Assembly (NCBI RefSeq): GCF_014206975.1
Contig: NZ_JACHOU010000008.1
Location: 62,001-126,000 of the forward strand
DNA: 64,000 bases
Source of the DNA: Aminobacter aganoensis
Lineage (GTDB): Bacteria > Pseudomonadota > Alphaproteobacteria > Rhizobiales > Rhizobiaceae
Reading direction: 5' to 3'
Position 1 is the stretch's first letter. The number at the start of each line of letters is the position of its first letter. Made by a program: the position numbers and the translations under genes. Positions 36,580-44,831 of the stretch are shown piece after piece. Under the pieces are notes generated by a model. The model did no database searches and had not been told where the DNA came from. It saw only the letters and a list, made by a program, of their open reading frames with translations.

Positions 36580-37383
36580 TCAGTCCCTCGCAGGCGAGGC
36601 CAGCAGACGCCAGACCTCGTAAGTCATGTCCCAGAACCGCTTGTCGCGGCGCATCTCGACAACGTCGCGCGGCCGCTCGAAGGGAACCATCAGATTGGCG
36701 ACCAACGTGCCGGGACGCGGCGACATGACGAGCACACGATCGGCCAGCGTCAGCGCTTCGTCCACACTGTGGGTAATGAAGACCACGGTCTTGCCGGTCG
36801 TCTCCCATATCCGCAGCAGCTCCTGTTGCAGGACCAGGCGGGTCTGCTCGTCGAGCGCACCGAAGGGTTCGTCCATGAGCAGGATATCGCGGTCGTCGAC
36901 CAGGGCGCGGGCCACCGAAACGCGCTGCTTCATGCCGCCGGAGAGCTGGTGCGGGCGGGCCTTGGCAAATTCAGTGAGGCCCGTCAGCGCCAGGAGGTCG
37001 CGCACGCGCGCTTCCTGCTCCGCGCGGGACACGCCCTTCAGGCTCAGCGGAAAGGCGATGTTCTCCGACACCGTCAGCCAGGGCAGAACGGAGGCCTCCT
37101 GGAAAACCATGGCCGGCGGGGTCGTGCTGTGCAGCTTCACCGTGCCGCCGAGCTTCTCTTCGAGATCGGCCAGGATGCGGAGTACCGTGGTCTTGCCGCA
37201 GCCGCTCGGGCCGACGATGCAGACGAATTCACCGCGCGCCACCGAGAAGCTGACATCGGAGACGGCCACGGTCACGCGGTCACCTTCGCTGTCGTAGAAG
37301 GCCTTGGTCAAATGGCTGACCTCGATGGCCGGCGGCAGCGCTTCCGCCGCAGCCGCATGCATCTCGCGCACGATTTCCATCAC
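36580..37383 (-). CDS. ABC transporter ATP-binding protein, NitT/TauT type
   Basis: A 267-residue ATPase with Walker A GPSGCGKTT (about residues 50-58), Q loop MVFQEASVLPWL, signature LSGGMKQRVSVARALVDDRDILLMDEPFGALDEQTR (signature, Walker B and D loop) and H loop FITHSVDEAL. It energises uptake with the permease and binding protein of the same operon. Its start overlaps the binding-protein stop by four bases. Confidence 0.95.
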   Translation of the reverse strand: MMEIVREMHAAAAEALPPAIEVSHLTKAFYDSEGDRVTVAVSDVSFSVARGEFVCIVGPSGCGKTTVLRILADLEEKLGGTVKLHSTTPPAMVFQEASVLPWLTVSENIAFPLSLKGVSRAEQEARVRDLLALTGLTEFAKARPHQLSGGMKQRVSVARALVDDRDILLMDEPFGALDEQTRLVLQQELLRIWETTGKTVVFITHSVDEALTLADRVLVMSPRPGTLVANLMVPFERPRDVVEMRRDKRFWDMTYEVWRLLASPARD

Positions 37384-38399
37384 TTCTTGCTTGCAAGCAG
37401 GTCGTTGGCGCTCTTCAGCAGGTCGAGACGATAGACGGCGTCGATCTTGGCCTGGCCTTCATATTCGAGCGCGCCGCGCTTGCGGAAGAATTCCTCCTGC
37501 TCGCGCACCGAAGCCATGTCGATGGCGCCGTCCTCGGAACGGACGGTATAGGGGATGCCGCGCAGCGTATCGGGCTCGGTGCCGGTGTATTTCGACACGA
37601 CCTCGACGACCTTGTCGTCCTTCCATCCGCCATTATCGAGCAGCCGGGCAGCCTTGAGATAGCCCGCCATGAAGCGCACCACCGCCTCCTCGTTCGCGGC
37701 GACGAAATCCTGGTTGAAGGCGATCAGGCCAAGCTCGGTGCCGAAGGTATGATCCTCGACCAGCCGGCGGCCAAACCCCTGCTTTTCGAGTTGCTGGGCG
37801 AAGGGCTCGATGCTCCACCCCGCTTCGAGGGCGCCATTGGCGAAGGCGGCTGCAGTGGCGGGGGGCGGCAGGAAGACCGCCTCGACGTCCTCGATCGTCA
37901 GCCCGCCCTTCTCCAGGGCCTTGGCGACGGAGTACATGCCAAAGCCTCCCGGGCCGGGAATGCCGACGCGCTTGCCCTTGAGGTCGGCGACGGTCCGGAT
38001 CCCTGCGTCCCAGGCCGCCTGCGAGACCATGAAGGGCGATGGCGACGGAACCGTGGCCGGCATCCGGGCCAAGGTAGCGATGATCGCGACGGTTGCGCCT
38101 CGATCGAGCGCGTTGAAGAGGCTGGCGCCCCAGGTCGCGCCGCCGGCCTCGATGTTGCCGGAGGCGAGCATCTGGATGGTCTCCGCCGTGTCGCCCTTCG
38201 GCGAGAGCGTCACCTCGACGCCGAACTCATCGAAGAATCCGAACTCCTTGGCGACGAAGAACGGCGCGTAGTCGGCATAGGGCGAATAGAGGAACTCCAG
38301 CTTCGGCTGCTCTTGCGCCCAGGCCGGCAGGGCGAATGAGGACGCCAAAGCGACGGCAGCCGCGGCAGCCATGAGATCACGACGATTGATTGAAGACAT
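37380..38399 (-). CDS. ABC transporter substrate-binding protein, NMT1/SsuA-like
   Basis: A 339-residue periplasmic binding protein. The N-terminus MSSINRRDLMAAAAAVALASSFALPAWAQ has a twin-arginine-like motif, so export may be by Tat. The mature part is an NMT1/THI5-SsuA fold: LEFLYSPYADYAPFFVAKEFGFFDEFGVEVTL, GNIEAGGATWGASLFNALDRG, DLKGKRVGIPGPGGFGMYSVAKAL. Related proteins bind sulfonates, nitrate, pyrimidine precursors or aromatic acids; the ligand here is unknown. First gene of the seven-gene operon. The frame upstream to 38504 is not credible, since GGGGGAG precedes the ATG at 38399. Confidence 0.9.
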   Translation of the reverse strand: MSSINRRDLMAAAAAVALASSFALPAWAQEQPKLEFLYSPYADYAPFFVAKEFGFFDEFGVEVTLSPKGDTAETIQMLASGNIEAGGATWGASLFNALDRGATVAIIATLARMPATVPSPSPFMVSQAAWDAGIRTVADLKGKRVGIPGPGGFGMYSVAKALEKGGLTIEDVEAVFLPPPATAAAFANGALEAGWSIEPFAQQLEKQGFGRRLVEDHTFGTELGLIAFNQDFVAANEEAVVRFMAGYLKAARLLDNGGWKDDKVVEVVSKYTGTEPDTLRGIPYTVRSEDGAIDMASVREQEEFFRKRGALEYEGQAKIDAVYRLDLLKSANDLLASKK

Positions 38400-38898
38400 G
38401 CGCGAGACTCCCCCCTCATGCACCAGTGCGGCTTTCGGGCCGGCACCAAACGATCCTGTCACTCCCGAAGCCAGGTTTTCGCCGCGGGTGAGCCGATGAT
38501 CCATCGGAAAGACTGCTTACAACTGATGCATCAGATGCGCAACCTGATATTTCGATGACGTACCGCTGATCATCCACCGGCACTGGCATCCGCAACTTTC
38601 AGACTGCTGGAAATCATGAAGGATGAGGTTTTATGGCGGACATGGTCAGCGCCGGTGTGTACGCCTTGGGCGTGCTCGACGCGCAGCCGGCCCCGCCTCG
38701 GCGGGACCAACCTCGACTGACGAGGTTTGGTGGAAAGCAGAACGCGGCCGGCCAATGGTCATGACTGTGCGTCTCAACCGCTTGACCAAGCGTCCCAAGC
38801 TATTGACTGCTCCGATAGTTGCAGATCACCTCATATTGCTTGATCGGCGCTGCCGATGCAGGGGGATGAAAGAAGTCAAACCGGGGCTTGGAGCGACC
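38400..38898. promoter_or_regulatory. Divergent regulatory region between the ABC operon and the AraC gene
   Basis: About 500 bases without a convincing gene. Two inverted repeats stand close together: CCCGCC (38692-38697) with GGCGGG (38700-38705), and AACCTCG (38709-38715) with CGAGGTT (38721-38727). They could be a leader hairpin or operator for the AraC-type regulator. The open frame running upstream from the AraC gene through this region has no family resemblance. Confidence 0.4.
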
Positions 38899-39924
38899 AT
38901 GGCAACGCCACAGCGACAGGAATGGCCATTTCCGCCTGGCGCGGAGTGCTTCGCCGCCTGGAAGAAGGCGATTTCTCTGCTTGTCGACTGCTCCTTGCCC
39001 GAGGACGCCGACCCCGCGCTTTTTGATTTCCATGGCTCCAGCTGGCAGCTTCCGGGTGCCTTTCTGCACGTGAGCGGCGGCTCGGCGATGGCGATGTCGC
39101 GGACGCAACAGGTCATCGACGAGCGGCCGACGCCGCATATGGTGTTGTTCATGGTCCTGTCGGGACGGGTGACGAGCAATTACGACGGACTGGTCCAGGA
39201 GCATGAGCCCGGAGACATCGTCGTCGTCGACTATTCGTTGCCGTACGAGAGCCAGACTTCAGGCTTCGAGGCCATCACGCTGACATTCGACAAGGCCAGC
39301 GTGCCGGCCGAGCTTCAGAACAACGCGCATGGTCTCGTGCTGACGGCAAACGACCCCACCGGCGCCATGTTGGGAACCCAGATCAAGGCGTTGGCGGAGC
39401 ACATCGACGGGCTCAGCGTCCACCAGGGCCAGGTGACGGTCGACGGCATCCTGCAATTTGCCGCGGCCGCCTATGCCACCCCGACGACGCGGGAGAGGCG
39501 CGACAGGCGCTTCCTCTTCCAGCGCGCGTCATCGACCGCGCGACAGAGCCTGTCCGATCCCGACTTCGGCCCGGATGAGCTGGTCAACGCCCTGGGTGTC
39601 TCCCGATCGAAGCTGTTCCGCCTGTTCGAGCCGTATGGCGGCGTTCAGCGCTGGATGCTCGCCGAGCGGCTGAGGGGCAGCTTGCAGAGCATCCTGCGCT
39701 CGACACCGGACCACAAGATTGCCGCCATCGCCCGCAATCATGGATTTCGCAGCGAGGCCCACTTCAGCCGCGCCTTCCACAAGCGATATCAGATCAGCCC
39801 GAGTTCCGTCCGCACCCTCGCCGGAGAATCAATGCGGATGGCGACATACGAGACCATGCTGAGGCACGGCGGTGGCAACGGAGGAGCAATCGTCGAAGCC
39901 TGGCTCGCGGCGGCCCGCGCCTGA
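38899..39924 (+). CDS. AraC-family transcriptional regulator
   Basis: A 341-residue activator-like protein. The N-terminal two thirds is a cupin-like AraC-binding domain (HMVLFMVLSGRVTSNYDGLVQEHEPGDIVVVDYSLPYES). The C-terminal double helix-turn-helix covers about residues 235-320: DPDFGPDELVNALGVSRSKLFRLFEPYGGVQRWMLAERLRGSLQSIL and KIAAIARNHGFRSEAHFSRAFHKRYQISPSSVR. ATG 38899 has GGAG five bases upstream; ATG 38866 is the alternative. It diverges from the NitT/TauT operon and probably controls it together with the internal GntR gene. Confidence 0.88.
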   Translation: MATPQRQEWPFPPGAECFAAWKKAISLLVDCSLPEDADPALFDFHGSSWQLPGAFLHVSGGSAMAMSRTQQVIDERPTPHMVLFMVLSGRVTSNYDGLVQEHEPGDIVVVDYSLPYESQTSGFEAITLTFDKASVPAELQNNAHGLVLTANDPTGAMLGTQIKALAEHIDGLSVHQGQVTVDGILQFAAAAYATPTTRERRDRRFLFQRASSTARQSLSDPDFGPDELVNALGVSRSKLFRLFEPYGGVQRWMLAERLRGSLQSILRSTPDHKIAAIARNHGFRSEAHFSRAFHKRYQISPSSVRTLAGESMRMATYETMLRHGGGNGGAIVEAWLAAARA

Positions 39925-39951
39925 GATGCGCGAGCTGCGGACGGTCGTGCC

Positions 39952-39977
39952 AAACTAAAGGCGGCCTGAAGGCCGCC
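39952..39977 (-). terminator. Terminator of the outer-membrane protein gene
   Basis: GGCGGCC (39960-39966) pairs with GGCCGCC (39971-39977) around TGAA. On the minus strand the hairpin is followed by TTTAGTTT, so it ends the beta-barrel gene. The AraC gene converges on it from the other side. Confidence 0.6.
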
Positions 39978-39999
39978 TCGTCATCTCCTGCGACCCGGC

Positions 40000-40719
40000 T
40001 CAGAACTTGTAGTTCAGGCCGGTCTTGAGCGTATGGAAGGCGGTATTCATTTCGATCCGATCTCCAGTGAACATGAGATTCGTCGACTTCAGGCTGCCGA
40101 GATCGACATAAAGATATTCGGTCTTCAGCGTGATGTCGCTGGTGATGCCATGTTCGACGCCGGCGCCGGCGGTCCAGCCCAGACTGGTGTCGCTGAGCGA
40201 TTCGTTGTAGCCGTCGCTAGTTTGGTCGGAATACGCAATCCTGCCATAGGCGGCGCCGCCCGTGCCGTAGAACAGGACATTGTCCTGGGTGTAACCGAGG
40301 CGGCCGCGCAGCGTCCCGAACCAGTCGATCTGGATCGCATAGTTAGAGCTGTAGTCGTCAGTCGTCTCGCTGTGCTCGGCCTTGATCCCGGACAAGGAGA
40401 AGTCTGCTTCAACGCCAGCCATCCAGTTGGGAGCGATCTGGTGGTTGTACCCAACCTGGACACCGCCGAAACCACCGAACGCCCGGTCGCTGGCGAAGTA
40501 GCCGATCGGGCCAACCTCGGTGGCGATGACGTAGGAATTGTCAAACTCGCCACCGCCGATGCCGCCTGCCACGCCGATATAGAAGCCGCTCCAGTCACGG
40601 GCGAAGCGTTCCTCAACCGGCGCCGGCACCGGCTCGCTGAGGACATCGGCGGCTTGCGCCGAAGCTTGCCCCAGGAAAAAGATGGCGGAAATCGCAGTAA
40701 TTCTGGAAGGATTTTTCAA
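40000..40719 (-). CDS. Outer-membrane beta-barrel protein, Omp25/Omp31-like
   Basis: A 239-residue porin-like protein. A signal peptide (KNPSRITAISAIFFLGQASAQA) precedes a linker DVLSEPVPAPVEERFARDWSGFYIGVAGGIGGG, the common start of rhizobial/brucellar Omp25-type eight-strand barrels, and the protein ends in the terminal-aromatic barrel signal LKTGLNYKF. I prefer a TTG start at 40719 since it gives a normal 23-residue signal; the in-frame ATG at 40779 would add 20 residues with Cys and His. Role: envelope integrity, inferred from the family. Ends at a good minus-strand terminator. Confidence 0.85.
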   Translation of the reverse strand: MKNPSRITAISAIFFLGQASAQAADVLSEPVPAPVEERFARDWSGFYIGVAGGIGGGEFDNSYVIATEVGPIGYFASDRAFGGFGGVQVGYNHQIAPNWMAGVEADFSLSGIKAEHSETTDDYSSNYAIQIDWFGTLRGRLGYTQDNVLFYGTGGAAYGRIAYSDQTSDGYNESLSDTSLGWTAGAGVEHGITSDITLKTEYLYVDLGSLKSTNLMFTGDRIEMNTAFHTLKTGLNYKF

Positions 40720-40785
40720 AACAGGCCCCAAGATTTGCAAGTGAGAACACGAATGATCTCTACATGAGACGGCGGCCATCTACCT

Positions 40786-40856
40786 TGACCGACCGTCTCA
40801 TCTTGATGACCGGACGTCCCAATGTGCCCGGCGGCTCGGTTCCGGGCAGTGACACC
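40786..40856 (+). repeat. Direct repeat, copy 1
   Basis: About 70 bases beginning TGACCGACCGTCTCATCTTG recur at 41007 with few differences; the first 42 bases differ at one position. ATGAGACGG (40764-40772) just upstream is an inverted match to CCGTCTCAT (40793-40801) inside it. Possibly a dispersed intergenic repeat or a decayed duplicated gene end. Confidence 0.6.
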
Positions 40857-41006
40857 GCCATCCGGCGGTGCGAAACCTTCGGCGGCAGTTCACCGAATGC
40901 TCTGCCGGTGGCTGGCGCGCGCAATGTATGCTTCTTGCGTTGCGCCAGCCTCTTTCACGCTGTCCAGGCGTTTGATCGAGCCGGCACCATCCACCCGCCA
41001 AACTCA
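40857..41006. other. Spacer between the two direct repeats, no gene recognised
   Basis: Short open frames on both strands cross this stretch, but none shows a family resemblance or a good start. The whole interval 40780-41197 is best treated as non-coding. Confidence 0.4.
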
Positions 41007-41077
41007 TGACCGACCGTCTCATCTTGATGACCGAACGTCCCAATGTGCTTGGCAGCGCTCCTCGGGGCAGTGACAGC
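41007..41077 (+). repeat. Direct repeat, copy 2
   Basis: Second copy, 221 bases after the first: TGACCGACCGTCTCATCTTG and onward to GGGGCAGTGACAGCTCGG. Both copies read in one frame as TDRLILMT(G/E)RPNV on the plus strand, which might be a trace of an old coding duplication. Confidence 0.6.
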
Positions 41078-41197
41078 TCGGTCGAGTTCGCCGACAGATA
41101 TTCTGGGTTCTGGCCGCAAGCCTGCTTGCCATGCGCAACGACCGGCAGGTCAGGACCGTCGCGGAACGTTGGAGCGAGCGCCAGGGAGGGTACGAGC

Positions 41198-41419
41198 ATG
41201 CCAGACGAAGCAGTTCAGATGCAGCAGATCGGGGAAGTGCTGGCGGAGCAGCCTGCCCCCGGACACTCCTCGTATCTGGGACAGGTGATCGGCAGGGCAT
41301 GGGCTCGTCTCACGGCGGCTGGCCCACGCCGACAGCAGTCGCCGCGGCCGGATGGCCTGGAAGCATTTGATATGCTCGGCGGCTGGAAGGGGTCCGATGC
41401 CCGGCAGCGCATCCCCTGA
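41198..41419 (+). CDS. Possible small hypothetical protein
   Basis: A 73-codon frame (MPDEAVQMQQIGEVLAEQPAPGHSSYLGQVIGRAWARLTAAGPRR...) preceded at a good distance by GGGAGGG (41184-41190). There is no recognisable domain, signal or membrane segment. The ribosome site is the only positive evidence, so this may be spurious. Confidence 0.3.
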   Translation: MPDEAVQMQQIGEVLAEQPAPGHSSYLGQVIGRAWARLTAAGPRRQQSPRPDGLEAFDMLGGWKGSDARQRIP

Positions 41420-41559
41420 AAGTCCGCGTCTACGTTATCCGACGCCGATGACTGAACATCCGGCCTGAACCGGCAGAGCGACTTTCGGCGCACCGAACGC
41501 TCCCGGAGGCGCACTGCGCCTGTATTGGCTGCCTGAAAACTGAACATTTCGAGGGGAAA

Positions 41560-41958
41560 ATGCCCAGCATTGCCAAGATGTATTTTATGACTGCGATCTT
41601 TTTTCTGGTCGCTGGAATTCTGGTCGGCCTGCAGATGTCGATCGCTCATGACTACGCCGCAACTGGCGCGCACGCGCATATCAACCTGCTCGGCTGGGTA
41701 ACCATGTCCATCTTCGGCACGTTCCACGCGCTCAACCCGCGCGGAGCCGCAACCCGTTTGGCCAGGGCGCAGTACTATGTCTACACCGGCGGTGTGATTG
41801 TGATGACGCTCGCTCTCTATTTGCTCCTGACCGGCAACCCTTCACTGGAGCCGGTTGTTGCCGTCTCATCCCTTGTGGTTTTCGTTGGCGTGCTGATGTT
41901 CGCCGCGATCATTTTTCGCGCCCGCGCAGGCCAGGTCGACCCGCTCGCACAAACCTAG
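41560..41958 (+). CDS. Small four-helix membrane protein with heme-copper-oxidase-like motif
   Basis: A 132-residue protein with four hydrophobic segments (about residues 7-27, 42-56, 72-92, 98-118). The sequence [21 protein letters not shown] in the second segment resembles the His-containing helix of CcoN/NnrS-type proteins, so heme or metal binding through the histidines is possible. GAGGGG precedes the ATG. Its stop overlaps the stop of the convergent ModE-like regulator by four bases. I know related small rhizobial proteins only as cytochrome-oxidase-subunit-I-like; function is inferred. Confidence 0.75.
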   Translation: MPSIAKMYFMTAIFFLVAGILVGLQMSIAHDYAATGAHAHINLLGWVTMSIFGTFHALNPRGAATRLARAQYYVYTGGVIVMTLALYLLLTGNPSLEPVVAVSSLVVFVGVLMFAAIIFRARAGQVDPLAQT

Positions 41959-43031
41959 TCCGCCGTCCGGAACACCTCGCGCACGGTCTTGATCGCGCCG
42001 GCGTCGTTGACGCGGTAGCCGGGCAGTTGCGAGATCGCCGCGTGGAACTCTTCGCCGCGCATGATCGACAGCACGCGCTTGATGGCGTCGAGTTCGAGGA
42101 TCTCCTTGCGGCAGACGAAGAAGTAGTCCTCGGTCACCAGCCGGACGAAGTCGAGATCGAACTGCCGCGCCGCAGCCTCGACGCCGAAGGCAACGTCCGC
42201 CATGCCGCTGGCCACATAGGCCGCAACGGCGGCATGGGTGAATTCGGCGTGCTCGTAGCCATTGATGCGGGAGCTGTCGATGTGGTGCTGGGCCAGCAGG
42301 TGACCGAGCAGCATCCGCGTGCCGGAATCCGGGTCGCGGTTGACGAAGCGGATCTGCGGATCGAGCAGGCGCTCGAGCGATGTGATGCCGAGCGGGTTTC
42401 CGCGCGCTACCATCAGCCCCATTTCCCGCGTCACGAAGCCGATGACACGGTGCGCGCTCGGCGTCAGCCAGCCCTTGCTCGCCGCGATGGCGCGCTTGCG
42501 CAACTCGCCCTGCGGCAGGTGCATGCCGGCAAGGTCGCAGCCGTCATGCGCCAGCGAGGCCAGCGAATTCTGGTTGCTGACATAACGGAAATCGACCCCG
42601 ATGTCGGGCTCGCGGCTGAGCAGTTCCCTCAGCTTCGGCACCGCGAAGCCATGGCTGGCATGCACCCGCAGGATCAGCGGCCCATGTGGCAGCAACTGGT
42701 TGATTTCGGTCTCCAACTCCTGCGACAGGTTTTGCAGCAGCGGTCCGAGCCGCGCCTCCAGCCTCTGGCCGGCCCACACCAACTTGTCGCCGAACGGCGT
42801 CAGGCTGGTGCCGCTGCCCTGCTTGCGCACCACCAGAGGCGTGTCGAAAAAGGCCGACCATTTCTCGATCAAATTCCAGGCGTGGCGGTACGAAACGCCG
42901 GCGAGATCGGCAGCCTTGGTGATTTTGCCGCTCGACCGTATCTCGGCCAGGAAACCGAGCATGATCTGCATGGATTGTGAATCCGCACTGCGCCTGAAAC
43001 GCCAGACGGGATCGATCTCGATACGGATCAT
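41955..43031 (-). CDS. ModE-like helix-turn-helix regulator with periplasmic-binding-protein-like domain
   Basis: A 358-residue regulator. Residues about 20-90 are a LysR/ModE-type winged helix ([65 protein letters not shown]). From about 115 a PBP-like domain follows ([20 protein letters not shown]..., [51 protein letters not shown]), as in proteins sensing molybdate or small organic ligands. It diverges from the ALDH gene across 232 bases holding repeated ATATCTT motifs, so it probably controls the ALDH/hydrolase pair. Confidence 0.88.
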   Translation of the reverse strand: MIRIEIDPVWRFRRSADSQSMQIMLGFLAEIRSSGKITKAADLAGVSYRHAWNLIEKWSAFFDTPLVVRKQGSGTSLTPFGDKLVWAGQRLEARLGPLLQNLSQELETEINQLLPHGPLILRVHASHGFAVPKLRELLSREPDIGVDFRYVSNQNSLASLAHDGCDLAGMHLPQGELRKRAIAASKGWLTPSAHRVIGFVTREMGLMVARGNPLGITSLERLLDPQIRFVNRDPDSGTRMLLGHLLAQHHIDSSRINGYEHAEFTHAAVAAYVASGMADVAFGVEAAARQFDLDFVRLVTEDYFFVCRKEILELDAIKRVLSIMRGEEFHAAISQLPGYRVNDAGAIKTVREVFRTAD

Positions 43032-43059
43032 CGCAACCTCCCAACCGCTGCAGCCAAAT

Positions 43060-43085
43060 AAGATATGACTTTCATATCATATCTT
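43060..43085. promoter_or_regulatory. Inverted-repeat operator between ModE-like regulator and ALDH
   Basis: AAGATATGA (43060-43068) and TCATATCTT (43077-43085) form a perfect 9-bp inverted repeat with an eight-base spacer. ATATCTT recurs at 43143-43149 and 43164-43170. The half-site length and spacing are like ModE-type sites (two TATA-rich arms about 6-8 bases apart), which fits the adjacent regulator. Confidence 0.6.
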
Positions 43086-43150
43086 GTCGGGTTCCAAACC
43101 GGCAGTCGGGATCATGTCTCAGGCCAAAAAGTTAGGCAACATATATCTTA

Positions 43151-43162
43151 TTCCCATGGGAA
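43151..43162. promoter_or_regulatory. Twelve-base perfect palindrome upstream of ALDH
   Basis: TTCCCATGGGAA, flanked on both sides by ATATCTT motifs, about 100 bases before the ALDH start. Possibly part of the same operator array. Confidence 0.4.
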
Positions 43163-43263
43163 AATATCTTTCCTACGGTGAGATCAGTCTCCCGGCGGTG
43201 GTTGGAGGAATCGATGCTCCGATCGGGAAATAGGAAATAAAGTTCATATGTGGAGGATGACCC

Positions 43264-44718
43264 GTGGTATACGCCTTTTCCGACTGGACCCAGAAGCTGT
43301 TGATTGACGGCAAGCGGGTCGACGCGCTTTCCGGCCGCACCTTCGACACGCTCGACCCCTCGACAGGCAACGTCATCGCCAGGATCGCCGAGGCCGACGC
43401 CGCCGATGTCGACGTTGCCGTACGCTCCGCCCGCGCCGCCTTCGAGGGCGAATGGGGCCGGATGCGCGCCAGCGAGCGCGGCCTGCTGATGCTCAAGCTG
43501 GCCGAGCTGATCCGCCAGAACGAGGACGAGCTGGTCAACCTGGAAAGCCTCGACAGCGGCAAGCCGGTGTCGGCCATCCGCCGCCAGGACCTGCCGGCGG
43601 TCATAGACACGCTGGTCTACTATGCCGGCATGGCCGACAAGATAAACGGCCAGGTCATCCCGGCGCGCCAGGACGCGCTGACCTACACCGTGCGCGAGCC
43701 CCTCGGCGTCGTCGGCGCCATCATCCCGTGGAACTTCCCGCTGATGATCGGCATGTGGAAGATCGCGCCGGCGCTGGCCTGCGGCTGCACCGTGGTGCTG
43801 AAGCCGGCCGAGATCACGCCGCTCACGGCGCTGCGCATCGGCGAACTGGCACTCGAGGCCGGCTTCCCCGCCGGCACGCTCAATGTCGTGCCGGGCTTCG
43901 GCAAGATCGCCGGACAGGCGATCGTCGACCATCCCGACATCGACAAGGTCACCTTCACCGGCTCGCCCGTCGTCGGCCGCCAGATCCTGCAGGGTGCCGC
44001 CAGCAACCTGAAGCGGGTTACGCTGGAACTCGGCGGCAAGTCGGCCAACATCATCTTCCCCGACGCCGACCTCGACGCCGCGGTCAAGGCAGCCGGTGCC
44101 GGCATCTTCTTCAACACCGGCCAGGTCTGCTCGGCGGGGTCGCGCATCCTCGCCCATGAATCCGTCTATGACGAGGTCGTCGAGCGCCTGGCAGCGCGTG
44201 CCGCGTCCACCCGCATCGGCGACCCGCGCGAGACCTCGACCGCCATGGGCCCGTTGGTCTCGGAAGTGCAGATGAAGCGCGTGCTCGACTACATCGAGAT
44301 CGGCAAGAAGGAAGGCGCTGCCCTGGTCGCCGGCGGCAGCCGCCATGGCGACACCGGCTACTACGTCCAGCCGACCGTCTTTGCCGGCGTCGAACACGAG
44401 ATGCGCATCTCGCAGGAAGAGATTTTCGGCCCGGTCGCCACCGTCATCAGGTTCAAGGACGACGACGATGCCCTGCGCATCGCCAACGGCACCGTCTACA
44501 GCCTCGCCGCAGGCGTCTGGACCGGCGACATCGCCCGGGCCCATCGCTTCACCCGGCGCCTGAAGGCCGGAACCGTGTGGGTCAACACCTACGGCCCGAC
44601 AGACATCAGGTTGCCATGGGGCGGCGCCCGCGATTCCGGCTTCGGCCGCGAGCATGGCGACATGGCGATCGAGAATTTCACCGAGCCCAAGGTCGTCTGG
44701 ATCAACACCGGCCGCTGA
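43264..44718 (+). CDS. NAD(P)-dependent aldehyde dehydrogenase, possibly 10-formyl-THF dehydrogenase module
   Basis: A 484-residue ALDH-superfamily enzyme. PWNFPLMIGMWKIAPALACGCTVVLKPAE binds the cofactor; the general base is E255 in LELGGKSAN and the nucleophile C289 in NTGQVCSAGSR; the C-terminal EEIFGPVATVIRF and PWGGARDSGFGREHG are conserved. In isolation it could oxidise betaine aldehyde or another aldehyde. The next gene encodes an ALDH1L1-like hydrolase module, so I infer a joint role in oxidising 10-formyl-THF to THF and CO2. GTG start with a GGAGGA site. Divergent from the ModE-like regulator. Confidence 0.92.
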   Translation: MVYAFSDWTQKLLIDGKRVDALSGRTFDTLDPSTGNVIARIAEADAADVDVAVRSARAAFEGEWGRMRASERGLLMLKLAELIRQNEDELVNLESLDSGKPVSAIRRQDLPAVIDTLVYYAGMADKINGQVIPARQDALTYTVREPLGVVGAIIPWNFPLMIGMWKIAPALACGCTVVLKPAEITPLTALRIGELALEAGFPAGTLNVVPGFGKIAGQAIVDHPDIDKVTFTGSPVVGRQILQGAASNLKRVTLELGGKSANIIFPDADLDAAVKAAGAGIFFNTGQVCSAGSRILAHESVYDEVVERLAARAASTRIGDPRETSTAMGPLVSEVQMKRVLDYIEIGKKEGAALVAGGSRHGDTGYYVQPTVFAGVEHEMRISQEEIFGPVATVIRFKDDDDALRIANGTVYSLAAGVWTGDIARAHRFTRRLKAGTVWVNTYGPTDIRLPWGGARDSGFGREHGDMAIENFTEPKVVWINTGR

Positions 44719-44831
44719 CACGGCGCCTCGCCTGAGGGCGGGGCGCTCCCCAATCCCTGAGGAAATCCGGCAGCCCTGTCCACGGCAGGGACCGGAGAAG
44801 CTTTGCCAAGATTCTGGAGGAGTACAGCATC

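Noticed and set aside
43132-44721. 529-codon minus-strand frame opposite the aldehyde dehydrogenase
   Set aside because: Antisense of a conserved ALDH with intact catalytic residues; no own motifs.
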